Shown here in pieces: positions 11,748 to 22,034 of a DNA stretch of 64,000 bases (position 1 is the stretch's first letter; every line of letters begins with the position of its first letter). This DNA comes from Turnera subulata. Its lineage: Eukaryota > Streptophyta > Magnoliopsida > Malpighiales > Passifloraceae. The position numbers and the translations under genes were made by a program. The stretch is from contig JAKUCV010007482.1 of assembly GCA_028386065.3 (NCBI GenBank), positions 435,466 to 499,465 on the forward strand. The letters are read 5' to 3'. The notes beneath the pieces are model-generated. The model had not been told where the DNA came from, ran no database searches, and worked only from the letters and a program-made list of their open reading frames with translations.

Positions 11748-12215
11748 CGGAGGAGATGTCGCTTCAGGGTATAAGCGGTATCCCGCGTTGAGTTTGGACA
11801 CCTGGTAGAGTGTACTAGAAGCTTATCGTGGTAGGACCCATGGATAAGACGTAATTTCGAGGACGAAATTCTTTTTAAGGTGGATAGAATGTGACAGCCT
11901 GGGTAAAAATTTGGATTTTTACCGGGACTGTAAAAGTCTTTTTACAGTGATTTACCGGAAGAATTAATCTTGGGTAATTAATTCAAGGTAAATCGAGCAT
12001 CGTTTTTTGAAACCGAGTCTTTTTCCGCGCTCAAGATTTTTCCGCGGATTTTACGGACCAAAGTTGGTATTTTTCGGGTCTCGGAATCCACAGAAAAATC
12101 ACACCGGAAAATAACTAAGGGGGTGTGCAGTTATTTTCTGGTCCGGTCTGGACTCGCCCCATATGAAGCCAACTTGCATAATTGAGCTCAAGGCGCAGCC
12201 TTTCTCCTGTGCACC

Positions 12216-12225
12216 TGTATAAAAC
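12216..12225 (+). promoter_or_regulatory. TATA box in E2 LTR
   Basis: TGTATAAAAC lies about 325 bp into the LTR, just before the purine tract. It fits the position of the E5 LTR TATA boxes. Confidence 0.55.
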
Positions 12226-12233
12226 GAAACCAG

Positions 12234-12465
12234 AGGAAGGAAGCAGGAGAAGAGAAGAAGAAAGGAAGAAAAAAAAAAAGAGAGGAAAGAAGAGAGGGAA
12301 AAAAAAGAGAGAGAAAAAGGAAAGGAAAAAAAAAGAGAAGAAAAGAAAAAAAACCGAAAAAAACAGAGAGGAAAAAAAAAGAAGAAAAAAAAGAAAAAAA
12401 TACAATACAGAAAATGAAGAAAATGAAAGAAAAATAGAAAAAAAAGAAAAAAAGAAACACTGTTC
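12234..12465 (+). repeat. Polypurine tract in E2 LTR
   Basis: About 230 bp of almost only A and G, immediately downstream of the TATA box, so it would be transcribed as a purine-rich leader. The same arrangement occurs in E6 (40668-40902). Confidence 0.9.
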
Positions 12466-14209
12466 ATCGTCACCCCGAGTTCCTCCCCCTACTGTTGTTC
12501 ACGCCGAGCCAGTCCACGCTGCCATTCGCTGCACCGCCGCCACCATGGCCTTCCTCTCGCCGTCGCCGACTTGTCCCCGTCGCCCCCGTGTTCTTCCGCC
12601 GCCGGACGCTCCTACACGAGCCGTTGACCCGGCGGAGGACCCGCGGATCTGTCTTCCCCCTGCCAACCGCCACCTACCGACGACGTCGCGCCTCTTTTCG
12701 GCAGCCCTCACGCCGCTCCAAGCCGCCCGATGCCGCTGCTGTGCTCGCTCATCCTTCCCTCGCGTTTGTCGCGCCGCCGCCGTTGCAACCCGCTAAGGTG
12801 AGGCCGGGTTCGCTTCGACCTGTTTCTTCTGGTCGGGCCGCGAATAGTGTCTGGGTTTGGGTTTTGTTCTGGGCTTGTGGCTTGGGCTGGCTGTGCTGCT
12901 GGGCTCTGCACGGGCCTAGGCTTTGGCACTGTGCAGGGTCTGGGCCGGCACTGTGCAGGGTCTGGGCCGGCACTGTTCATGGCCCAGTCCAGATTTTAAA
13001 AAAAAGAAATATATATATATATATATACATAATTATAATCTGTAAAAAAAAGTAAATAAAAATAAAAGGGATATTTTCGTAAAATATATATATATTACAT
13101 AGTTTAAATTTCTGAAAATATATAATTATGTTGATGTATAATTGTTACTTTTAATGTAATTTGTCTTTAGGAAATAAAAATACATATTTATTATTTTGTA
13201 TTTATTTTCAGAAATAAGCTTTAATGAATATATTTTTTCTGGAAAAGAATATATATAGTATATGATTACCTGAATATATATTTTTGATAAATAATAATTT
13301 TCTAGATATAGATATATTTATATTTATATTTAATTTATGTTGCTTGAAAAATAAAGAATATGACAAAATTTTGAGAATTAAGGTTAAATGACATAATTTA
13401 ATATATGAAAGTATTTTTTGATATATATAATTTGTTAAGTATTTATTATGGTGATACTTTTATCTTATGAAAAGAATATACGATATGGTAAAAAATAATT
13501 ATTTTCAAGAAAATATTTTCGGGAAAAGGTATAATTATGATAAAGGATAATTTCATGATAATATAAATATAATCGAGATGTTTTACCGATGAGTCAGAGT
13601 TACAATTTATGGCATCATAGCATACCGATTATGTGCATTTATGTGAACATGTTGTTTTGTGGTATAGGTTTTCATATCGGGCAGTTTCCTGAGGAGCCGG
13701 CTTTGGACCGGTCACTGTCTTCAGAGTTGAGTAATCGCCTAAGGTGAGGATGGATTTCCTTCAATATGTGCCTATATTACTCGGTTGTTATGTTTGATGA
13801 TTTTTGCACTGTTGGGTGTTGCATTTGCTGTGGTTTAATTGTCACGTGGTAAGTAGAGATACGACCGGATGGTTTGAGACTATTTGTTGTGGCCATGATC
13901 TGGGTTACTTGTGATGGGCATGTTGATGCCGGTTTGATTGGGATGTTGATCCCTGAGATTTGTTATTGGGATGTTGATCCCGGGTTCTTTTTGATCTGGC
14001 ACCAGGAACAGGTTGATAACCTGGTACTTCCCTAGCTTATCCGTGACGGGCCCGGAAAGATAAAATAGGAAATTGGATTTTTGTTTAAGTCTTTTTGGTC
14101 TTGGACCAGTTTTGAGTCGAGTCTTATGGATTGGTATATTTTAGCTGTTATGCCTGTTTTCGACCTTGAGTATTTTATAGTGTTGCATATTGATCGTCTA
14201 TCCATGGTT

Positions 14210-14257
14210 GGTGGGCACTTCGGACTCACCCCTCACCTGCGGGCTTTCATCCCGTAG
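14210..14257 (+). other. Conserved hairpin pair in E2 LTR
   Basis: Hairpin 1 pairs GGTGGG with CTCACC around a loop containing CTTCGG. Hairpin 2 pairs CTGCGGG with CCCGTAG. The same pair recurs in E5, E6 and E7 with covarying stem bases. Confidence 0.65.
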
Positions 14258-14624
14258 GTTGAGTTATTTGTGGTTCAGGTATGGTGCATTCCAGACAGGC
14301 TGCGACGTTATCCCTCGGACAGGACTCGGATCCATTAGTTTGCATCAGTGTCGCATACAGTGTCTTTGTGAGTTTTAAAAGTCTTCCGCTGTGCTGATTA
14401 TTGTTATTGTTGGGCCTTGGGCCGGTTGTGATGTTATTGATGTTCCCGAGTTTGGATGATGGTTTTTATGTTGGGCCGAAGGGTCGGATTTCTGATGTTT
14501 ATATTTTGGGCAGTTGAGCCAGAGTTTCTGTTGTATACACTGTATGCTGGGCTTTGTTTGGTCGGGTCATTACAGTTCTGGCATGTGTTTACTATGTACG
14601 GTAAATACGGGTCGGGGCGTTTCA

Positions 14625-17600
14625 CCAGGGATCGACATCCCAAAATAGTAACCCAGGGATAGACATCCCAAAATATAATCACGGGATAGACATCCCAAGA
14701 ATAGACATGCTTATCACAAGAACCCAGATCATGGCCACTACAAAACAGTCTCTAACTATCGAGTCGTACCACTACTTACCAAGTGACAAATTAAGTCGTC
14801 AACACATCTTCCAATTATCCAATTATCTCATCATATCAGTTTATCCATGGTTAACAGATCAACAACAATAACAGTAACACAACAACCAAACTCAACCAAC
14901 TCAACAGTTCAATCAAGCAAACAATTATCAGGAAAACGCACACAGTATTATGTGCAACATGTCAAAAGTTATCCATCCTCACAACAAATATCATAAAGAT
15001 ATCAACAACAATAACCATAAGATGCAATGGAACCTATGTAGTTCCAAGACCAACCATCCCGGCTATCACAGGTGGAATGACGTATATGCAACCTCACTTG
15101 ATACTCCTCGGAAGCTGGTATCCAGTTAAGCCTTGATATTCCTATATTATAACAACAATAATCACTTATAATCCACCAACAAAGATGATTATGCATGATG
15201 CCGGTTAACAGTTATTAGACGGCTTATCAGTTTATTTTATTATTTCCTTAATTATCTTATTCGTGGAGGTTACTAATAATCTATTTTCCATTTGTTATAC
15301 CAATCATATCTAACATAAGTCAAAACCAAAGCCAAGCGGCCAAGCCGACATCCCGGCCCTTAGGCTGCTTATGACAAGAAATCATATATACGTACTCTTA
15401 TATGCAGTGTATATTTAAGAAAATATATTTGTAAATAAATCAAGTTACGACCCGTTAAATACTCATAGTCCATATGACGTAAATGATATTATTCCCGATT
15501 AAATACTAAATACTTATATGTTTTATAATAATGGAAAGGATAAATACGTCAAAATATTATTTAAACAATATATCCTATAATAACTCGTTTAATGGAAAAT
15601 ATCCGCAACGGTATGAAATTAACATAGCCGATGTATAGCATAAAATATTCGTACGAATTTTGTAATTGTAATATTTATAATTAAATATCTACGTATATAA
15701 TCATAAGTTCATGTATACGTAAAACTATAATTGTTAAGTAAAGATATAGTCTAGCAATATCTAAGCCGGTATAATAACTGTAATACCTTTATACGGTATA
15801 TATATGTATATACTTATATAAGATTAAAATCAGTAATTAAAATAAGGTGTAGATCTAATTTTATTTTAGTTTAGGATTACGGAAATGAGTATAAAAGAAA
15901 TATATATACATGTCTAGGCCGTTTACAATATAAATTCAATTAAAACATAATTAAGGAAACTTGGAAATTTAACTCGGTAGGCCTTCACGAACGTATAGCC
16001 CATCGGAGGATAAATCTAATATTATCATAATTTTGAAAATTAAATGAGAGACATATTTAAAATAAATAAACGACATGGGCCTTTTGTTAATTAGTCTAAT
16101 TAAAATTGAATAACCGAAAGTTAAATACAATGGGCCTTTTACGAGCCCATGTAAATATAAATAAAATTAAAACCGGAAATTAAATGCTATGGGCCTTTTA
16201 ATAGCCCATTCGAAAAATTAATTAAAAGCATAAAATAAATAAGTGCATAAGAAAATAAATAAAAGCATAAATAAAATAAAAAAGGCATAATTCAAATAAA
16301 AACAGAATTGAATAAATAAATAAAGCATAAATTAAATTATTAAAACCATAGATTATTATTATTAATTAGCTTAGTTAATCTTTTAATTAATCGTCGTTTA
16401 ATGTCTGAGTCCGTTTAATATCGTTCGGGTTCGTTAAGGATGCATATGGATGGTCCAAGGCTCGGGTTTTACCCAAAGGTCCATTTTCGAGCTCGCCGAA
16501 AAATTCCCGGGACACCGGAAACTCGCCGGATTCCGGCCAATGTACTGTTCACGGCAGTGCTCAACCCAGTCAATGTATACTATTTACTGCTCGTCCCTCA
16601 GCAAAGCACCCAAACCATACCACCAAGACATCAATTCGGCCATCAGCAGACATCCCATCGGTATCATAGCAAATCCTCACCCGATTCCAACGATCAAACC
16701 CACAAATCAACACGCCCAAGGCTAAATTAGTACAACCCAACAACAAACGCAGGCGAAAGGGAATAGAACAAAGTGGCAGAAGCAGCTTACCCAGAAGGTG
16801 GCACAAAATGCAGAGAGAGAGAGAGAGGAGATCGGCGGCGAATTGGAAAGGAGGGGAAGGACAGCAGCGGCTCGTGTTGCTGCGACAGGGTGGAAGGATA
16901 TCGATTACGCCGTTGTTTGGGTCTCTGTGTGTTGTCCTTGCAGCGGCGAGGCGACGGCTGCCCGAGGAAGGGATGGAGAAGAGAGGAACAGGGGCGGCGG
17001 CTTGTCTAGCTGCAGGTAGAGGAGGAAGGTAGATGAGTGGTTTGAGGTGGCGATGGTGGGTTGAGGGAGAGGCAACGGCACAGCAGGGGGGGCTGGTGGC
17101 GAGGAGAAGAGGGGAAGGCAGAGGAATTGAGGGGGAGAGGAGAGGCGTCGGGTCGGTGGTTCGCAGGTGGTCTCGGTGATGGTGGTGTTCACGGGGAGAG
17201 GAAGAAGAAAGGAGGAAGAAAGAAAAAGAAAAGAAAGAAAAGGAAGGAGGCAGGGGAGCGTGAGGGAATCGGTGAAGGGGAAGAGAAATTAAAGAAGAAG
17301 AAGGTAGGAAAAGACAATGGAGAAAAAAAAGAAAGGAAAGAAGGAAGTGGGGTAGGGGCGGCGGAAGAAAAACGGGGTAAGACGAAGAAAAGAGAAAGAA
17401 AAGAAAGAAAAGGGAAGAAAAGAAAAAAAGAGTGGCCACATGGCAAGCGACGATTGGCCGGTCCGGATTTTCGTGTCAGGATAACGTGATTGCAGGGGTA
17501 CTCTCGGCTTTTCGAATTTCCGCCCCGAGTCCGAAAATACAACTTGGGCTCGGAAAATCCGATTAATTCCCCTGAGCATCGTCCACGTCTCGGAATTGAA

Positions 17601-18098
17601 AACTGAGGCTCGGTAAGCTGTAAAGGATGCTCGGAAATCCCGAGTAATCCTTGGAATTAAATTCCAAGGCTCGGTTAACAAAGATACTCCAAAACGCGTA
17701 TCAGTCGAAACTACGTTAAACCTTATGTTTAACATTTTAACTCAATCTTTGTAAAACATATGCATTATTAACAGTTAATTCAAATTCTTTAAAATTCAAA
17801 ATAAAGTCCAAAGATGAATTTACCTTTTCAAGTTATATTTGGTAAATTATTGCAACATAAATATCTTAGCAAAATATTGATAATATTACTATTAATATTG
17901 ATTAAAAAAATAATAATAATGATGGCAACAATAGTAACAATAATAATAATTTTGTGAGTAATAAAAATAACAGTAAAGATAGTGAAAATTAACTCGGTTT
18001 GGTAAAATTCTTGGTTAACCGCGAGAAAATATTATTAACCACCGTAAAAGTCAAAACAACTTGGTAAAAATCACGAAAATTTTACCCCGGTCGTTACA
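14625..18098 (-). repeat. E3: minus-strand LTR, 3' end cut by E2
   Basis: On the minus strand it starts TGTAACGACC at 18098 and reads leftward. It contains a pyrimidine tract (17195-17430 seen as purine on +), a GC-rich block, a donor GGG/TAAGCT-type site near 16790, an AT-rich stretch, a decayed exon-like segment near 15098-15142, and GGGAT..ATCCC repeats at 14628-14690. It stops where E2 ends at 14624; the missing 3' end should lie beyond E2, left of the window. The flank at 18099 lacks a polypurine tract, so this is the outer edge of a 5' LTR or a solo LTR, not a 3' LTR. It is the same family as E7. Confidence 0.85.
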
Positions 18099-18867
18099 CC
18101 GCTTCTTTAACTAGTGAACTTAGTGGGTATAAAACTAAATGACATCACTGCATTTTCCGACAGTTTGTTCTATTATTTCTCTCATTCATATGTTGATAAT
18201 ATCCTTCCATTTCCATAGCATCAACTTATTATGGCATAGCCTCAAGACTTACAATGGAAAGATTAGTGCCCAAAGATGAGGAAGGGGCCTAAATGCTTCG
18301 GTTAGTTGAAAATAAGTGTAGATGCAAAGATTCCTGAATTGAGTCTTTTCAAATAGAAAAGTGTCATTGATATCATGATGGCTTAAGGTGGAAGTAAACC
18401 TTCTTTGAGAGAACGAACTTCTTTACATTCACTTTTACCATGTTATGGATCCAAATGGCGGATAAGATTGAAGGCAGAATGATAGATAAATTAATACATG
18501 GATAATTAACATGTAATTAAACAAACAAATGATGGATAGGAATGAAGGTACATATATGGATATAGTACTATGATATTTTGGAACGCCGGAGAATCCTAAT
18601 ATTTGTATATTACATGGAAATCAATCCAAAACAAAATCACAGTTTTGTGACTAAATAGGGACAATACCATACATCACTGGATGTGCATTTACTACTTACC
18701 TTTTGTTTTTGGTCTCACTGGATACGGGATTGAGCGCAAGAACAAGTACTTAACTTATATAAAGGCATCCATGAACCCTGTAACCATCAATAAGAGCAAA
18801 CAGTCTAAAAAAATCACCATCTTCAAAATTATTCGCCGCGAAATCATCTTCATTGGATTACTTAACA
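18099..18867 (+). promoter_or_regulatory. YUC upstream region with TATA box
   Basis: The 770 bp between the E3 LTR edge and the YUC start codon hold no gene I can recognise. TATATAAA at 18757-18764 in CTTATATAAAGG is a good TATA box and implies a leader of about 75 nt. Confidence 0.6.
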
Positions 18868-20420
18868 ATGCAAGAAGTTGAAGTAGTGGTGGTAGGCGCT
18901 GGTCCTGCAGGCTTATCAACATCCGCTTGCCTGAACAGGCTCTCCATCCCAAACATTCTCCTGGAAAAAGAAGACTGCTATGCTTCACTTTGGAAGAAAA
19001 GGGCTTATGATCGCTTGAAGTTGCATCTTGCAAAGGAGTACTGTGCCCTGCCCTACATGCCCTTCCCCCCTGAGCTACCCACATTTGTTCCTAGGGTTGG
19101 TTTCTGCAACTACCTGGACAATTATGTGTCTACTTTTGGGATAAAACCAAGGTGCAACAGGACCGTGGAGTTTGCATCCTACAATGAGAAGGATGAGAAG
19201 TGGGTTATTAGGGTTAAGAATACTGCCCTAGATGAGTATGAAACTTACATGGCGAAGTTTCTTGTGGTTGCAACTGGGGAGAACAGTGAAGGAATCATTC
19301 CTGAGATCCCTGGATTAGACAGCTATAAGGGGACCTACTTCCACTCAAATAAGTATCAGAATGGAAAATGCTTTACTGGACAAAAGGTGTTGGTTGTAGG
19401 TTGTGGAAATTCTGGAATGGAGATTGCCTATGACCTTCATCAATGGGGTGCGAATACTTCCCTCGTTGCTCGAAGTCCGGTACGTACTGGTCTTTCTCGA
19501 ATATGTGGTGTGTGTGTGTTTTTTATTCTTTTTTTTCTCAGGTATATATATCCTAGGCCCCCTCTGGACAAATTTATTTACTAACAAATTAATGTCTTTT
19601 TCGTTCGTAGCCAACTTTTTTTTAAAGGAATATTTACTTTTTTTTCTAAATGTTCCTTTTCCAGGTGCATATCCTCACAAAGGGTTTAGTATACATGGGG
19701 ATGTACTTGTTGAATTTTCTACCATTGAAAATAGTGGACTTCATTGTAGTGCTCCTCGCCAAGTTAGTACATGGGAATGTCTCTAAGTATGGACTACGGG
19801 CGCCAACCATGGGGCCCTTTAAGCATAAACGCGTTACCGGAAGGACCCCTACTATTGATGTTGGAGCCGTGGGTAAGATCAAGAAAGGCGCGATCCAGGT
19901 ATAAGTTAGCTCCCCATAAAATTTTCACTAACAAAATACTATTTTTGTAATAATGATGGTAACATAACTGGCTTTGCCTTTAGGTATACCCATCTATAAG
20001 TCGCATCCATGGAAATGAGTTCGAATTTGTCAATGGAAAAGTTGATCATTTTGATGCTGTTATCTTTGCTACGGGCTATAGAAGCACTGTGAATTATTGG
20101 CTAAAGGTACAGATGCGCAGGACTCAAAATATTTCCTTTCGTTATAAATTCCGTCAGCTTATAAATTAATATATGGCAATCAAATATGTGATCATTAGAT
20201 TTTAACGAGTGCGGGTCTCATTGTTGTTCAGGACGGAGAAAAGTACTTTAATGACAAGGGGATGCCTAAGGCAGAATTTCCCCACCATTGGAAAGTTAAA
20301 AATGGTCTCTACTGTGCTGGGTTTGGTATGAGAGGACTCGCAGGCATTGCAATGGATGCAAAGAATATAGCATCTGAGATAATTAACTTAAAGTTAGCTG
20401 CGAGTAAGAATGAATTATAA
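18868..20420 (+). CDS. YUC: Indole-3-pyruvate monooxygenase, YUCCA family
   Basis: Flavin monooxygenases of the YUCCA family convert indole-3-pyruvate to indole-3-acetic acid, the last step of the main auxin pathway, using FAD, NADPH and O2. Four exons: 18868-19479, 19665-19898, 19984-20106, 20232-20420. All are flanked by GT-AG and give 385 codons plus stop, in the family range. The ATG at 18868 is used because the in-frame stretch upstream has no ATG. Motifs: FAD Rossmann GAGPAG (residues 10-15), the FMO-type FHSNKY (158-163), NADPH site GCGNSG (178-183) and the C-terminal FATGY (310-314). The ending [18 protein letters not shown] resembles the YUC10/YUC11 branch, an inference only. No disruption is seen. 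A minus-strand LTR edge (E3) lies 770 bp upstream. Confidence 0.93.
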
Positions 20421-20599
20421 GATGGAAAACAATTCCTGAATACATAATATAGGCTGCTTGCCCGGTTTCACAAGTATTACCGGTGGCGATGTCAAGACAA
20501 GAGTATATGATAAAGTTGAAAGAATACAAACATATATAATTTCTACATATCCTAATTAGAAGTAATTAGATTCCCTATTCTAAGTATCTGTACAACTAG

Positions 20600-20985
20600 C
20601 TTAGGTTGACACACATTCATAGTATTGAGTCTTGTATTAGGGGTTTGGTAAGAATGTCTGCCACCCGTTCATGAACATTAATATACCACAGGATCAGAAA
20701 TTTGTCTTAAACTTTATCATGCACAAAGCGAAAAACTATCTCCAGATGTTTCATGGGTGAATGAAGAACTAGATTTGCAGTAGGTAAGTGGGAAATACCA
20801 CACCACGGAGACGAGGACATGGTATTCTCTGTCTCTCTTTACTATGTCTATATCTAGACTACTCCTGAAGCCACCGTATCCAAGGCCCGATATGATCTGC
20901 CTTTGCAGACTACTTATGGGATAACTAAGAAACAAGATTATGATGACCCAAATACACAACTTAAATTCGGGTCATTAACAAAGTT
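20600..20985 (-). pseudogene. Ty1/copia RNase H C-terminal relic
   Basis: On the minus strand several frames together read like the end of a copia polyprotein: VLHSPMKHLEI near 20760, FVHDKV near 20720, and VHERVADILTKPL at about 20635-20676, which is the typical copia RNase H ending. Stops and frameshifts interrupt it and no LTR is visible. It lies just downstream of YUC and points toward it. Confidence 0.75.
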
Positions 20986-20990
20986 TGCGT

Positions 20991-22034
20991 AATCAGAATC
21001 GAGAAGAATGCCCTTGACTTTGGGTAGGCCGGAGGGAGAGTCTGTTTTCTTTTTATTGTGTGCCTGTAGGTGGATTTTGTTAATACTGAGACTCAATTCG
21101 AACTCAGTGAATTATTTTAACATTGTCACTGAAATTCTAGCTAATCCAAGTTGCTAATTGCAAACCACTTAAGTTGCACCTCTAGAGTCATGCAAATTTT
21201 GAGGGTAATAAATTGATTTAGAACTGACTTTACAGGGTTGGACTAGAGATAAAAGATTTTGGAGTGGTTTTCGTGGTTAAATTCCTTGTAAACCAAAAAA
21301 AAAAAAGATCTTTTCGAGCTGCAGAGTGACGAGAAAAAGTGAAGTTATCCAAAAATCCAGCAATGTGAAATCCTGTTCAATATTTTTTATTTGTTTGTTG
21401 GTCAGAATTCATGTTTGTTTCTATTTTTTCATACAAAATTCAAATTCATATTCCAACTTGCAGATCGTACAGTCTAACATCTCACAAAATGATTAATTTT
21501 GTAATTAACCAATTGTTTTCTCTTTTGTTTTGATTTTTTTATCCCGTATGTGACCCAATTAACCCGGATTCAATCTGGATCACCCGCCTTGAGGTTTTCA
21601 TGTTTTGTGATGATGGACATGAAACGTCCATCTTTGGTGCCTTGGTGGAGCGGAATAATTTGAAAAAATTGGAGGGTCGAGATAGCGAGGGGCCCACCTA
21701 AGCCAGTATGATCCTTGCATCACATGAACCAACGGTCACAGATCTATAATCATGCGTCACCCAACCAACAGAGCTTGGTGGTGACAACCAAGCCATCACC
21801 AAAGCTCTTGATTCTCCAAGTGTGCCGTAAACGTGCGTGGGCAAGGCCAACCACTAAATAATAAAAATTAAAAAAAAAAAGAAAAGAGCGAAAAAAAAAA
21901 AGAGAAAAACGACGGAAAACCAAATTCATTTCTACTTAGGATCCAGTAGTAATAGTAACTGCCACTCCTCTCCAAATCTCTCTCCCTCCTCCTCTCTCCA
22001 CCTCAGCTCCGCCGATCGATCTCGCCTCGCCACC
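20991..22034 (+). promoter_or_regulatory. VDAC upstream region
   Basis: No gene is recognisable here. The last 75 bp before the VDAC ATG is C/T-rich (CTCTCTCCCTCCTCC-like), a common plant 5' leader feature. A GGGGCCCACC motif near 21688 resembles site II (TGGGCC) elements. Confidence 0.4.

Larger units (their letters stand above)
10678..14624 (+). mobile_element. E2: 3' part of an LTR retrotransposon with an antisense gene
   Basis: Internal sequence (10678-11889) begins abruptly at the end of E1, carries no recognisable pol, and ends with CGAGGACGAAATTC plus a purine stretch. The LTR follows at 11890-14624. The upstream part of E2 must lie left of the window, beyond the E1 insertion. The internal region is occupied by an antisense ORF with its own promoter and poly(A) signals. 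The E2 LTR is closely related to solo LTR E6 and more distantly to E3 and E7. Confidence 0.8.
11890..14624 (+). repeat. E2 3' LTR, 2735 bp
   Basis: It starts TGTGACAGCC and ends GGGGCGTTTCA. In order: TATA box (12216-12225), purine tract (12234-12465), GC-rich first-exon-like block, donor CTAAG/GTGAGG at 12797/12798, AT-rich intron-like stretch, acceptor GGTATAG/G, exon-like 13668-13743, donor AAG/GTGAGG, GGGATGTTGATCCC repeats (about 13950-13982), and paired hairpins (14210-14257). The 5 bp after it (CCAGG, 14625-14629) is the expected right target duplication in E3. Its partner is outside the window. Confidence 0.9.

Noticed and set aside
12495..13055. 186-codon GC-rich open frame in the E2 LTR
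   Set aside because: It lies across the exon-like GC block, a splice-donor-like site and AT-rich DNA, gives low-complexity R/P/A sequence, and has no conserved counterpart in E6.
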